Source of the DNA: Rhizobium sp. BK196
GTDB taxonomy: Bacteria > Pseudomonadota > Alphaproteobacteria > Rhizobiales > Rhizobiaceae
Assembly: GCF_014193255.1 (NCBI RefSeq)
Contig: NZ_JACHZB010000009.1
Location: 62,001 to 126,000 of the forward strand
Length of the DNA stretch: 64,000 nt
Direction: 5' to 3'
Both the position numbers and the translations under genes were made by a program. This document shows, one piece after another, positions 8,314-17,598 of the stretch. Numbering within the stretch: position 1 is the first letter of the stretch; every line of letters begins with the position of its first letter. The notes below the pieces were generated by a model. The model was not told the DNA's origin, ran no database searches, and saw nothing but the letters and a program-made list of their open reading frames with translations.

Positions 8314-8690
8314 GGTTGATTTCCTTTTGCGTTGTTGAGACGGCCTCGATGCCGGGGTCGATGACAATGATTTACAACTGGAGAGCCGTTCGAATTAGTG
8401 GGCCGAAACCAATTCTGTTGTTCGGCATTGCCGAACACTTTAAGCCTTTCGGGCAAACGCTCCAAAAGAGGCTCTTGTAGCCGTATGGCATCGCGGCAGT
8501 AAGGACATGTCTCGATGCCATTCAAGGAAATGTCCCAGCACAGGAAATACGTTCCTCACTCCTTCGTGCTGCGGAGGAAGTCGGAACTCCCGTTATTGCC
8601 GTCGTCCACTGACGGAATGCTCTGCGGGGGCGCCGGCACCAGTTCTGGTGACGCAGAGCCCTTTTGAATTCGGTTCGGCGCCTCAAGCTT
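8314..8690. other. intergenic stretch, no supported gene
   Basis: A plus-strand reading from the ATG at 8518 (MPFKEMSQHRKYVPHSFVL) is open for about 50 codons to TGA at 8666-8668. It lacks a clear ribosome site and resembles no family I know. I see nothing else here. Confidence 0.3.
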
Positions 8691-9013
8691 TCACTGGAAG
8701 GTTGGTCCGCTCGCGACCCGATGGGTTCCTGGGCGAGCGTTCCTGGCTGCCATGGACAACGCGTCCACTATCCTCTCGGGACTCTCCGGTATGGTGACGA
8801 CAGCTCGGCCCTCGGGGTTCTCGATAAGACTGGGTGCCACGGTGATGCCATCCCCAAGCCTGACGTCGATGATGGCGATGTCTGCTTCGGAGCCGAGTTC
8901 CAGAGCCTCTGACTTGTTCCCGCGATGCCGGTGATTTCGAATCCGGCGCCGACCGCGACGTCCTCAATCATCAGAGCGATTTCCGGTTCGTCTTCGACAA
9001 TGAGCAGACGCAT
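8691..9013 (-). pseudogene. frameshifted single-domain response regulator
   Basis: From the ATG at 9013 the frame reads MRLLIVEDEPEIALMIEDV and continues to GFEITGIAGTS. It then goes out of frame near 8909; the neighbouring frame continues ALELGSEADIAIIDVRLGDG with the phospho-acceptor Asp region, and ends at TGA 8691-8693. The span of 323 bp is one base short of an intact reading frame, so a single deletion explains it. A sequencing error is the alternative. Confidence 0.75.
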
Positions 9014-9491
9014 ATTTCGTCTCCAGGCGGCTGAAAAATCGGTGCGGCGCTCTTTCGCGCCGCCAATCGAAACACTCCCCAACCACAAGCGGTTCCACGT
9101 CTAGGGCCTGAGTCTCACGCATCCCCGACTAAGGTTTGAGAATTAGGATGCGTGGTTGACATCGCGCGCGCCCGCGCCCTTGCTGCGGTTCGCATGAAAG
9201 ATGTCCGCGGACCAGATCTCGATGCCAGGCCCGGCCGCTTCCTGTTCTTCACCAAAGTCCGGACTGACATGTCCGCCCTCTTCCACGAAAGTAGAGGATC
9301 TACGTCGGACCAAAGTCCGTTTGCGTCCGCAGAACAAAGTTAGAGTGTAGGCGTGTTGAAGGCGATGTTGGAACGATGTCGGCGGCGCGTTTCTTGCTCT
9401 GAATTGAATTTATGAAAACCGCAGAAATCGAAATGCAGTCCCTTCATCCCTACGAAAGTAACCTATTGGTTGACGTGGCGAGAGATCTGCA
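9014..9491. other. intergenic stretch, nothing recognised
   Basis: No supported gene. A 63-codon open frame at 9152-9343 (+) has no ribosome site and no recognisable family. The stretch just before 9492 is AT-richer and probably holds the glycosyltransferase promoter. Confidence 0.4.
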
Positions 9492-10631
9492 ATGCTTTTG
9501 TATACAGGCGAGAATCGAGGAGACACATTTTGTTCTAGCCAGCCTCTGGTCTCAGTAGTCATCCCGGCCTTCAATGCTTCCGCCTACATCGAGCGCACGC
9601 TTCGGTCGGCTATGCGCCAGACCTACGCCGCCTTGGAGATTATCGTTGTCAACGACGGCTCCACGGACGACACGCCAAAAGTCGTCGAGAAGATAGCGAT
9701 GTCAGATTCTCGGATCCGCCTCCTGTCCACGCCGAACAGCGGTGTCGCCGCCGCAAGGAATACCGGGATCGAGGCGTCATCAGGTAGATTCGTGGCATTC
9801 CTTGATGCGGACGACCTGTGGCACCCGACGAAAATCGAAAAACAGGTGAACGCTCTCACCCGGTTGTCCTTCCACTGGGCTGCGGTTTACACGTTGCATT
9901 ATATCATTAACGAGGACGACGAGATCATTTGCCCTAGCAGTTCCGATGTCGCGAGAGGATATATCTATGCGCGGCATCTGAATGTTAAATATATAGGCAA
10001 CGGAAGCGCGCTTCTCGTCCGGCGGAATGCCGCGCTTTCGATTGGCGGATTCGATCGCTCGTATGCCGCAGCCGGTATTGGAGGATGCGAAGACCTTGAT
10101 TTCGAGCTCAAGCTAGCCTCACGCTACTTCATCGAAGTCGTTCCTGAACGGCTGGTGGGATATCGAAAGCATCCCGGCAGCATGTCTTCCGATCACCTGC
10201 GAATGGGCAAAAGTGCGCTGGAGGTCGTCAGGCGTTCGCTGGCCGCAAATCCGCATCTCCCCCGATACGCGATCGGTAGTGCAATCGACGCCACGCAAAA
10301 ATATGCGTTTTGGGAGTTCCAGCAAGCTCGGAGAACCTATCTGTCACTCGTGATGCTTCGGTCTATATTGCGAAGCGACCCGTGTTTCGTGGTTGGACTT
10401 GTGCTCCAGAAGGGTCTGCGCAGAATACAACGCTGTCTTGGTCTGGGGACGAGCATAGCAAACCGTGAAGATCAATCGCGAATGATGAGGTCGAAATTCG
10501 ACGATCAACTTGCTCCTTCGTGTCTGGAATGCCCAAAGGAGACCCTGCGGTTACGACGTCGTCTGATGCGGCTGGCTGCGGTGGATGCAAAGCTAAAGTC
10601 AACTTTCCTAATGCGGACGAACGTTCAATGA
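9492..10631 (+). CDS. glycosyltransferase family 2
   Basis: A 379-residue GT-A fold enzyme that transfers a sugar from a nucleotide sugar to a surface glycan. Residues 19-110 contain VSVVIPAFNASAYIERTLRS, the VNDGSTDDT motif and the metal-binding FLDADDLW. The later acidic GCEDLDFELKLA (about 200-210) and the YRKHPGSMS segment are usual for the family. The C-terminal 100 residues are basic and less conserved. It stands alone between damaged genes, so it may be a stray member of an exopolysaccharide cluster. Confidence 0.85.
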   Translation: MLLYTGENRGDTFCSSQPLVSVVIPAFNASAYIERTLRSAMRQTYAALEIIVVNDGSTDDTPKVVEKIAMSDSRIRLLSTPNSGVAAARNTGIEASSGRFVAFLDADDLWHPTKIEKQVNALTRLSFHWAAVYTLHYIINEDDEIICPSSSDVARGYIYARHLNVKYIGNGSALLVRRNAALSIGGFDRSYAAAGIGGCEDLDFELKLASRYFIEVVPERLVGYRKHPGSMSSDHLRMGKSALEVVRRSLAANPHLPRYAIGSAIDATQKYAFWEFQQARRTYLSLVMLRSILRSDPCFVVGLVLQKGLRRIQRCLGLGTSIANREDQSRMMRSKFDDQLAPSCLECPKETLRLRRRLMRLAAVDAKLKSTFLMRTNVQ

Positions 10632-10638
10632 TAGAAAG

Positions 10639-10667
10639 ATCGCGGGCGTTGGAAGCAGGCCCGCGAT
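10639..10667 (+). terminator. hairpin after glycosyltransferase gene
   Basis: Perfect 9-bp stem ATCGCGGGC / GCCCGCGAT with an 11-base loop, 8 bp past the stop codon, followed by a weak T-rich GCTTTC. It may also serve the converging DUF1236 fragment. Confidence 0.6.
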
Positions 10668-10676
10668 GCTTTCAAC

Positions 10677-10835
10677 TCATTTGATGACCTCAATCACCGT
10701 GCGGGTCTTCGGATTGACGAGCACACGCTTTTTGTTGACGACCACATAGCCGTAATGAGGTTGATCGGGGATTGTGTGGACCTGGACGGTGTCAGGAAGC
10801 GCCGTACCGACTGCGACGTCACCTTCATTGAACAA
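10677..10835 (-). pseudogene. 5'-truncated DUF1236 domain protein
   Basis: The minus strand encodes the typical DUF1236 C-terminus: VGTALPDTVQVHTIPDQPHY, then GYVVVNKKRVLVNPKTRTVI and a stop. The reading frame is blocked by TGA just upstream, and the signal peptide and N-terminal half found in full-length members are missing. A TTG at 10835 is the only possible start. Best read as a remnant. Confidence 0.6.
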
Positions 10836-10933
10836 CGCATTCTGTCATCGTTTGGTGCAGCTCAGGCGCGGATTGGTTCCGCGCCTGTTCATTTGCCTAT
10901 CAACAACGAGGGCCTCAGTGTCGCGCAGGGCGT

Positions 10934-11092
10934 CTACTTGGTATTCTTGTGGCTCTGCTCGCCAGCCTTGACATGCTGCTCGTGGCTGCCGCCCTGCTTG
11001 CCGGAGGAGCTAGAACTCTTTTCCGACGCGCTCTTACTGCTACTGCCCGACTTCGGGCCGCCCTTCGTCTGTGATCCGCTTGTAGATGGCAT
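10934..11092 (-). CDS. small Ser/Gly/Lys-rich stress protein (KGG-like motif)
   Basis: A 52-residue, very hydrophilic protein. Residues 1-33 are Ser/Lys/Gly low complexity; the C-terminus GGSHEQHVKAGEQSHKN resembles the KGG-type motif of bacterial stress-induced proteins. GGAGG lies 7-8 bp before the ATG at 11092, which fixes the start; an earlier in-frame ATG at 11143 has no such site and lies next to the EcfG-type promoter. Probably part of the general stress response. Confidence 0.7.
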   Translation of the reverse strand: MPSTSGSQTKGGPKSGSSSKSASEKSSSSSGKQGGSHEQHVKAGEQSHKNTK

Positions 11093-11134
11093 GTTGCATT
11101 CCTCCGTAAGAGATCGGCTTGATCTCGAGGAGAG

Positions 11135-11159
11135 AACTTCCATCCCGTTAAAGTGTTCC
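11135..11159 (-). promoter_or_regulatory. EcfG/RpoE2-type promoter for the KGG-like protein
   Basis: Minus strand GGAAC (11159-11155), 16-base spacer, AGTT (11138-11135), about 43 bp before the ATG. Confidence 0.55.
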
Positions 11160-11622
11160 AGGGATGGCAGGGGTCATGGTAAGGGGCCGCCACCGTCGGC
11201 GACATACGTCGCTGCATGGGAAGGCCGGAAGATTGGTGGCTGAGCGTTCGGGCGAGCCGGGCGTAGGACACGGCCAGGCGGTTTCCAGTCCATTTAGTGA
11301 GACAGGAGGATCCTGCGATGGCGTCGTTGACCTAACGCCAACGCGGTCCATGGCGCCGGCAGAATGGGCATTATCGCGAACGTTCCCGACGTGAAGTTTG
11401 CACAGATACAACCCATAGGCGATGGTGAAGTTTTCAACACTAAGCGTTGACTCCACTATCTGCGTCGTGTAGAAAAACGTCATCGATCTTTTGCTTGCCG
11501 AGCTTTGTCTACCGCGCGATTGGCACCGCGCTTTAAGCGAACTTCTCTTTCAAAAATAGTCGGTTCTCCGCTGCGTCGCATCTGCTTCGCGGTCCCTCAC
11601 TCTATGCTTGAAAGGGTTCATC
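11160..11622. other. intergenic stretch, leader of the cold-shock gene
   Basis: No gene supported on either strand. The part from about 11480 to 11622 is probably the promoter and long 5' leader of the cold-shock gene; long structured leaders are usual for cspA-type genes, but I could not fold it. Confidence 0.4.
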
Positions 11623-11832
11623 ATGACCACTGGCACAGTAAAATGGTTCAATTCCACTAAGGGCTTCGGCTTCATCCAGCCTGACAACGGCGGTGCTGAC
11701 GCCTTCGTTCATATCTCAGCTGTCGAGCGCGCCGGCATGCGCGAACTCGTCGAAGGCCAGAAGATCGGCTTCGAGCTTGAGCGCGACAAGAAGTCGGGCA
11801 AGATGTCGGCCTGCAATCTTCAGTCCGCTTAA
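11623..11832 (+). CDS. cspA: cold-shock protein (CspA family)
   Basis: A 69-residue single cold-shock domain that binds single-stranded RNA and DNA and acts as an RNA chaperone. RNP1 (KGFGFI, about residues 15-20) and RNP2 (FVHI, about 30-33) are intact. The start MTTGTVKWFN is the family norm. Two small genes of rhizobial type follow on the same strand, possibly one transcript. The symbol is generic; rhizobia carry many paralogues. Confidence 0.95.
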   Translation: MTTGTVKWFNSTKGFGFIQPDNGGADAFVHISAVERAGMRELVEGQKIGFELERDKKSGKMSACNLQSA

Positions 11833-11953
11833 TCGATATCTGCTTCCCTTGACCACGGATGTACTGGCACTGCCGGAAGCACGCTATCAGTTGGAGGCCA
11901 GGCACTTGCCTGGCCTTCGTCGTTTCGGCGCACAACGGAAAGCTAAAGTTCTG

Positions 11954-12178
11954 ATGACAGAGACATACAGTAAGGCACGCCACAAGGCCGAGATCGCATT
12001 TGGGAATCTCCAGACAGAGTTCTTCTCCAAGAACAATGCGGTCGAAGAACTTGCATCGCAGGCACTGGCCCGGGGCGCTAAAACCTTGCGGCTTCGAGAG
12101 GCGCGTCTGGCCAAAGAAGAGGCTGCGCGACTTGCCGCCTCAACTACCGCGCCCCTGAAGCCTTCCAAGGGCGGCTGA
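11954..12178 (+). CDS. hypothetical small protein next to cspA
   Basis: A 74-residue charged protein starting MTETYSKARHKAEIAFGNLQ, mostly helical with Ala/Glu/Lys/Arg heptads (LRLREARLAKEEAARLAA). I know similar small proteins beside rhizobial cold-shock genes but not their function. The ATG at 11954 is the first one giving a foldable protein, though its ribosome site is weak. It is followed 29 bp later by a DUF6481-type gene. Confidence 0.6.
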   Translation: MTETYSKARHKAEIAFGNLQTEFFSKNNAVEELASQALARGAKTLRLREARLAKEEAARLAASTTAPLKPSKGG

Positions 12179-12207
12179 TTACCTCCCAACTCACGTCAGG
12201 AAAATAC

Positions 12208-12588
12208 TTGAAAAACTCCAGAAATAACGATTTCGCCGATCGACGTTCTGCCGCCGCGGACGCCAAGGCATCCCTCCTCAGCGCCTACCGCGCCGCGAAA
12301 ACTGCTGCTGAGCCTACCAGACTGGCACGTCAAGCCGAGCGCATTTCGGTTGTCGCAGCGCGTGAGGCCAGAAGCGCCGAACGGAAACGTCTCAAGGCTG
12401 AGGAGACTGCTCGGCTCGAAGCAGAGGCGGCTGAACAGCAAGCAGCTGCGCAGGCTACCATCCTCGCTGAGAACGAGGCGCGCCAGTCTGCCGAAAATGC
12501 CCGGATCGCACGGGTCATCGAAGACGAAGCGGCACGTAAAGCCGAGCGTGACAGACGATATGCCAATCGCAAGGCGAGGCAAGCGTAA
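12208..12588 (+). CDS. DUF6481-type coiled-coil protein
   Basis: A 126-residue protein with strongly Ala/Glu/Arg-rich helices throughout, apart from the start KNSRNNDFADRRSAAADAKA, which matches the DUF6481 family found near rhizobial cspA genes. Start is a TTG at 12208 preceded by AGGA; no in-frame ATG gives the conserved N-terminus. The long charged helix suggests a coiled coil. Function unknown. Confidence 0.65.
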   Translation: MKNSRNNDFADRRSAAADAKASLLSAYRAAKTAAEPTRLARQAERISVVAAREARSAERKRLKAEETARLEAEAAEQQAAAQATILAENEARQSAENARIARVIEDEAARKAERDRRYANRKARQA

Positions 12589-12672
12589 GCAGTTGAAGTT
12601 TCGGCTCCACTTCCAGTCTGCGGTAGTTGAGCCAGCCAGCCATTCACATTACTCACACCTTGGGAGCCACCG

Positions 12673-12948
12673 ATGGCACCGAATACAAACGAGCTCCAGG
12701 CGATCAATACTGCCTGGCAAATCGCCATACAGGAAATCCTGCGCATGGTCATTCGTGACCTTTATCATGCAGGCGGGGAGGCAGCCTTCAACGGCCACAT
12801 TAAGCGGATTGAAGAGGCCGCCGTCGACAGCATTCAAACCGATCTAAGGCTAAGAGGCACAGACGAGTGGACCGAGGTGTTGGTCAAGGAGCGGGCCAGC
12901 AACTTTGTAACGACCTTGTTGACGTCATTCACTTACGACCGCGCGTGA
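12673..12948 (+). CDS. hypothetical protein, 91 residues
   Basis: A small soluble protein beginning MAPNTNELQAINTAWQIAIQ, mainly helical with a balanced composition. No family recognised. Codon use and position after the cspA cluster on the same strand support a real gene; the ribosome site (GGGAG upstream of the ATG) is fair. Confidence 0.55.
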   Translation: MAPNTNELQAINTAWQIAIQEILRMVIRDLYHAGGEAAFNGHIKRIEEAAVDSIQTDLRLRGTDEWTEVLVKERASNFVTTLLTSFTYDRA

Positions 12949-13555
12949 GAACCGATAGACTAAGGAGTTCAGGCTAACGGCTTTGGGGCTGTCGGAGAGC
13001 GAGAGGTGGCCCATACTTCATCCCTGATGACGTCTCTATGACGAAAGTTGACGTAACTTCAGGCGTTCGTAACCGATGTTCTGATCCCACGTTGTCCTGT
13101 TCGTCCTAATCTGTGATCGGCTTTCCATGGACGAGCAACGGAAGTTTCTCCATGGAGAGTACATTGGAGGTTCTCGTATAATCAATTTTTCGCGTAAAAG
13201 CGGTATGCGGTCAACCTTTGTTGCTGATTAACAGCTGCCGTCTCACAGGCATCGAAAACAGACAGTTATTGCAACGGAATAATCGAACCGGACGTCGCGT
13301 AGCAGACGGCTTCATGCCGTTCCCCGCCGATCCTGACGAAACCTGGATCGAACTTGGCGTCGATGGCACGAGGCAGGTTCCCGCAACACTTCGCTGTATG
13401 GTAACGTCAACGTCAGCACCAGGTTCGATGGCGACGGCCAGGAAGGACCGGTGAGTGTGAATTGGTGAGTTTTTCATCGCGTCAACCAGACCTGGGGATT
13501 GTGCTCGCCCCAGCATCGTGATCTCGGCATGTTGGCACTTCGAAAAAAGCTTTCC
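12949..13555. other. intergenic stretch, no secure gene
   Basis: An open frame at 13218-13454 (+, 78 codons, with MPFPADPDETWIELGVDG in the middle) is plausible but has no ribosome site and no known family. CTCCATGGAGA near 13150 is a short palindrome. Nothing else recognised. Confidence 0.35.
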
Positions 13556-13580
13556 GGAACAAGAATGGCGTCAGGTAGTT
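13556..13580 (+). promoter_or_regulatory. EcfG/RpoE2-type promoter upstream of hybrid histidine kinase
   Basis: GGAAC (13556-13560), 16-base spacer, AGTT (13577-13580), 86 bp before the kinase ATG. Confidence 0.45.
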
Positions 13581-13666
13581 AACCGCGCAACGCTGAAGTT
13601 AAGGCATATGAGGAACCTTGCCTCTTTATATCGTCATCCGGTTTTCTTTTGCCACGACAGACATCC

Positions 13667-15850
13667 ATGAATTCATCAGAGCAATTGCCCACTGACCGTC
13701 TTCAGCAAGTTCTCGACAGCGCCATACATACCGGCGTCATTACGCTCGATCCTGATGGTGTCATAACGAGCTGGAGCAAAGGAGCGACCCATCTGCTCGG
13801 TTGGACTGAAGCGGAGATGCTCGGAAAGACGCTGGTCGAGATTTTCCCCCCAGAGGAAGGCGCGTCGGATCTGCTTGCCATTGAGCTGGAGGACGCGAGA
13901 ACGAATGGTAAGGGGGGAGGGGAAGGATGGCGCCTGCGCAGGGACGGGGGGCGGATCTGGGCTGTCGGCGAGACCACTCCGCTTTTCAGCCATGAGCAAC
14001 ACCTCATCGGCTTCGTGAAAATCCTACGAGATCGCACCATGGAACGGCGGACGGAGATCGCGCTCCGCGAGCGCACACGAGCTCTCGAGGTTCTTAACCG
14101 TGCAGGGGCCGGCCTCGCAAAGGAAACCGATCTTGAGCGCGTCGTCCAACTGGTGACGGACGCGGGGGTCGAACTGACCGGAGCACAGTTCGGCGCATTT
14201 TTCTACAACGTGGTCAATAACGTCGGCGAGAGTTACATGCTCTATTCGCTCTCGGGCGTGCCGCGAGAGCTGTTCTCCGGATTCCCAATGCCGCGCAATA
14301 CCGAGGTCTTTGCCGCGACGTTCGACGGCGAAGGCATTGTCCGAACCGCCGACATCACGCAGGATCCGCGCTTCGGCAAGAACCCTCCTCACATGGGCAT
14401 GCCGAAGGGGCATCTTCCGGTCCGCAGCTATTTGGCGGTTCCCGTCATTTCTCGAACCGGCGAGGTGATCGGCGGCCTGTTCTTCGGTCATGGCGACGTC
14501 GGAGTTTTCGACGAAGCGTCAGAGCGTGGGCTGGCGGGCCTTGCCGGCGAAGCGGCGGTGGCCATCGACAACGCACGTCTCTTCGAGGCGGCGCAACGGG
14601 AGTTGCTGGAGCGGCGGCGGGCAGAGGAGGCCCTGAAGGAGCTAAATACCAATCTTGAAGACCTTGTGAGACAGAAAACCGATGAACTCACCCGCAATGC
14701 CGACGCCTTGCGGCAGGCACAGAAGATGGAGGCGGTCGGGCAACTCACAGGCGGCGTTGCGCACGACTTCAACAACTTGCTGCAGATCATTGTTGGAAAC
14801 CTAGATACGCTGTCGCGGAACCTGCCGCCGGAAGCAGGTCGGCTCCGGCGCGCCGCCTCGCAGGCAATGAATGGCGCCAAACGTGCTGCGGCGCTCACCC
14901 AACGCCTTCTTGCGTTTGCCAGGCGCCAGCCGCTTGACCCGAAGCCCATCGACGCGAACGCGCTGATCCGGGGGATGTCTGAGCTCTTGCATCGGACGCT
15001 GGGAGAGCTCTTTCAGCTCGAGGTCGTTCTCGCCGGCGGACTCTGGAAGACGGAAGCCGATCCGAATGAGCTCGAAAGCGCTTTGCTCAATCTGGCCATC
15101 AACGCGCGCGACGCGATGCCGAACGGCGGAAAGTTGACGATCGAGACCTTCAACGCGCATCTCGATGAGGCATACGCAGCGAGCCACGTTGAAGTGATAC
15201 CGGGACAATACGCCGCGATTTCGGTTTCGGACACCGGAACGGGTATGGATGCCGAAACCCTTTCTCGCGCTTTCGAGCCGTTCTTCACCACCAAAGAACA
15301 GGGCAAAGGTACCGGCCTCGGGCTCAGCCAGGTCTACGGCTTCGTGAAACAGTCGAAGGGGCATGTGAAGATTTATTCCGAGGTTGAAGAAGGGACCACG
15401 GTCAAGATTTATCTGCCCCGCCTATCGTCGGAATATTCCGACGAGGAGACCGCCGAGCCTCTCGCAATTCCCGAGGCGGCAGTTGGCGAGACCATTTTGG
15501 TCGTCGAGGACGATCCTGACGTACGAGCATATTCCGTGGAATCGCTCAAGGAACTCGGCTATCGCGTATTGGAAGCTAAGGACGGCCCGGGGGCACTGCA
15601 GATCCTGTTGGCAAACGGGCCGGTGGACCTGATTTTCACGGATGTGGTCCTGCCTGGAGGATTGAGCGGTGCAGACGTGGTTGCCAAGGCAAGGGAGCTA
15701 CAGCCGTCGTTGAAAGCCCTATTCACCACTGGCTATTCCCGCAACGCAATTGTCCATCACGGTCGGCTGGATAAAGGCGTTCACCTGCTGCCGAAGCCAT
15801 TTTCGTTCGAGGACCTGGCGGTGCGCGTCAGAGCCGTGCTTGAAGGCTGA
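13667..15850 (+). CDS. hybrid sensor histidine kinase, PAS-GAF-HisKA-HATPase-REC
   Basis: A 727-residue soluble sensor kinase without membrane segments. Order: PAS domain (about residues 10-125), GAF domain (about 145-305), coiled-coil linker (about 310-345), HisKA with the phospho-acceptor His366 in GGVAHDFNNLL, ATPase domain with N box (LINLAINARDAMPNGG) and the G-box segment TTKEQGKGTGLGLSQVYGFV, then a receiver domain with Asp659 in FTDVVLPGG. The signal is unknown; PAS-GAF suggests a redox, light or small-molecule ligand. The first good ATG is at 13667; neither it nor the TTG at 13649 has a clear ribosome site. No cognate regulator lies next to it. Confidence 0.9.
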   Translation: MNSSEQLPTDRLQQVLDSAIHTGVITLDPDGVITSWSKGATHLLGWTEAEMLGKTLVEIFPPEEGASDLLAIELEDARTNGKGGGEGWRLRRDGGRIWAVGETTPLFSHEQHLIGFVKILRDRTMERRTEIALRERTRALEVLNRAGAGLAKETDLERVVQLVTDAGVELTGAQFGAFFYNVVNNVGESYMLYSLSGVPRELFSGFPMPRNTEVFAATFDGEGIVRTADITQDPRFGKNPPHMGMPKGHLPVRSYLAVPVISRTGEVIGGLFFGHGDVGVFDEASERGLAGLAGEAAVAIDNARLFEAAQRELLERRRAEEALKELNTNLEDLVRQKTDELTRNADALRQAQKMEAVGQLTGGVAHDFNNLLQIIVGNLDTLSRNLPPEAGRLRRAASQAMNGAKRAAALTQRLLAFARRQPLDPKPIDANALIRGMSELLHRTLGELFQLEVVLAGGLWKTEADPNELESALLNLAINARDAMPNGGKLTIETFNAHLDEAYAASHVEVIPGQYAAISVSDTGTGMDAETLSRAFEPFFTTKEQGKGTGLGLSQVYGFVKQSKGHVKIYSEVEEGTTVKIYLPRLSSEYSDEETAEPLAIPEAAVGETILVVEDDPDVRAYSVESLKELGYRVLEAKDGPGALQILLANGPVDLIFTDVVLPGGLSGADVVAKARELQPSLKALFTTGYSRNAIVHHGRLDKGVHLLPKPFSFEDLAVRVRAVLEG

Positions 15851-15896
15851 GGGCGATGACGGTCCCAACCGTGCTGACCAATTGTCACATCAACTT

Positions 15897-16205
15897 TCAG
15901 TTACTGACGTCGCAGACGATGACGCGGTCCCGATAATGTGCATCGTCGCCTGTTGCCAGACGTTCTGTGGATGAGAGCAGTTCCGTCAATGCCTCGAAGC
16001 GCTCTCGTGCCTTTCTCAACACGTCGGCACTGGCAATGGGAAGGTCGATGACGGCTGCGAGTGCGCTAACGACGCGCCGCGACGCATTTTGAATTTCATA
16101 GGAAGACAGATCGGAGTTCAGGATCTCCGTCGCCAAGATGAACTTGGCGCGATAGCTTGTCGCGTTTTGAGCGGAGATTAGCCATTGGCGGTACATGTGT
16201 TGCAT
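15897..16205 (-). CDS. hypothetical protein, 102 residues
   Basis: A helical soluble protein (LRKARERFEALTELLSSTER near residues 62-81). No family recognised. The start MQHMYRQWL could be the ATG at 16205 or the one at 16196. A 12-bp perfect palindrome lies right at the 5' end. It converges with the histidine kinase gene. Confidence 0.5.
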   Translation of the reverse strand: MQHMYRQWLISAQNATSYRAKFILATEILNSDLSSYEIQNASRRVVSALAAVIDLPIASADVLRKARERFEALTELLSSTERLATGDDAHYRDRVIVCDVSN

Positions 16206-16207
16206 GG

Positions 16208-16219
16208 CGCGTTAACGCG
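16208..16219. promoter_or_regulatory. perfect palindrome CGCGTTAACGCG
   Basis: A 12-bp palindrome 2 bp before the ATG at 16205, in the place of the ribosome site. It could be an operator or an RNA hairpin; a restriction or methylation site is a trivial alternative. Confidence 0.35.
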
Positions 16220-16588
16220 TCATCTGCCAAAAACGTGCCTTTTCATCTGCAAACAGGGTAAATCGCATTTCAACTAAAACCTAAACGTCAATTAGTGGGA
16301 CCTCATTAAACCGCCGCGCCATAGGTCGGGTGTTGGCGCCGAATAATCAGCTCGATTATGCCGGCGCCTCGAGATCACTCCAGCGCAATGGGGATAGTTC
16401 CTCGCCGAGTTCCATAAATCAACGATACTCCGTACGAGGGAATACCTGGGCATCGGTTCGTATTCCCTCAACTGCGAAGCTTGTTGGCATGAGGGATGCT
16501 CCATCATGGCGGCGGCCCGCTCAAGTTTGCTTTTGGCTTCCCTGCGCGGATCGGCGGCCGGCGATAGTCGAGGTGGCGCGGAACGCTC
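16220..16588. other. intergenic stretch, nothing secure
   Basis: The minus strand has a short charged open segment (near 16470-16560, KLERAAAMMEHPSCQQASQL) without a start signal. Nothing recognised. Confidence 0.3.
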
Positions 16589-17548
16589 TCAGGAACGCTG
16601 TCGCAGTAGTTGAGGCTCGCCAGAACAGGGCGTTCTGTCCCTGCCTGCTGATTTGTATTGGGTCAGCAACAGCCCGGCAACTGAGATAATGATCATGGCT
16701 GCGCCGATGAGGGTGGGCGTCGTTACGCTTTCCCGGAGAAACATCCAGCCCAGGGCAACGGCAATGATCGGGTTGACGAAGGTGTAAGTGGCGACCAACG
16801 AGGGCGATATTCGCTTCAGAAGCCAGGTATATGCCGCGAAGGCAATCACCGTGCCGAACAGAATTAAGTAAGCCAAGCCACCGAGCGAAACGGCGGAGAT
16901 CCGGTTCGGCTGCAGTGCGTCCAGTTCGCCCGACAGCGCGCTAATTGCCGCCAGCGCAACTCCGCCACCGAGCAGTTCGATCCCCGCGAGCCCGGTTGAG
17001 GCAAACTTAGCGGAATAGCGCTCCGATATGACTGTTCCGATCGCCCAGGACAGTGAAGCCCCCAGCAGGAAAATCAGATCCATGAGGTGCACCGCGCCTG
17101 CATCGGCGGATATTCCCTGCCAAGCGATGAGAGCGACACCTGCAATGCCGGGAACAAGGAGCGCCACCGTTGTTCCGGTCGGTCGGTCACCTCCGGGAAT
17201 GAAGGCCTGCAGGAGTACTATCCAGAATGGCATGGTTGCCAGCACCAGAGCGGCCACGCCGGACGGAACGTGTTGCTGCGCATATGCCAGAACGCCGTGG
17301 CATCCGACGAAGAAGAACAGGCCACAGGCTGCCGCGACAGCCCACATCGGGACTGAAGGATTTTGGGCACCCCTTACCCTCGCATAGCCGTAGAGAATGG
17401 TGCCTCCGATCAAACAGCGTATGCCCATCAAAAGAAACGGTGGCAGCGTTTGCAGGCCCAAAGCTAAGGCAAGATAGGTCGATCCCCAAATGACATAGAT
17501 CGCGGCAAAGGCCGCGCCAATCGTGATATGCGTCCTTGAAAGCATCAT
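16589..17548 (-). CDS. EamA-family (DMT superfamily) exporter, YedA-like
   Basis: A 319-residue inner-membrane protein with ten predicted helices in two EamA repeats (about residues 12-145 and 160-300). The first helix carries the family signature IYVIWGSTYLALALG, and the second repeat ends in PIIAVALGWMFLRE. Members export amino acids, sugars or drugs; substrate unknown. The gene is divergent from, and overlaps by 13 bp in the extended reading, a CGNR regulator gene, a common regulator-exporter arrangement. Confidence 0.88.
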   Translation of the reverse strand: MMLSRTHITIGAAFAAIYVIWGSTYLALALGLQTLPPFLLMGIRCLIGGTILYGYARVRGAQNPSVPMWAVAAACGLFFFVGCHGVLAYAQQHVPSGVAALVLATMPFWIVLLQAFIPGGDRPTGTTVALLVPGIAGVALIAWQGISADAGAVHLMDLIFLLGASLSWAIGTVISERYSAKFASTGLAGIELLGGGVALAAISALSGELDALQPNRISAVSLGGLAYLILFGTVIAFAAYTWLLKRISPSLVATYTFVNPIIAVALGWMFLRESVTTPTLIGAAMIIISVAGLLLTQYKSAGRDRTPCSGEPQLLRQRS

Positions 17549-17598
17549 GGCTGGTCCTAACCTTTTATAGGGTTAGGCTTCAAACGTGGATCCGAGTG

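Noticed and set aside
13080..13110. GTTC...GTTC pair resembling a LexA box
   Set aside because: Spacer is 9 bases, not 7.
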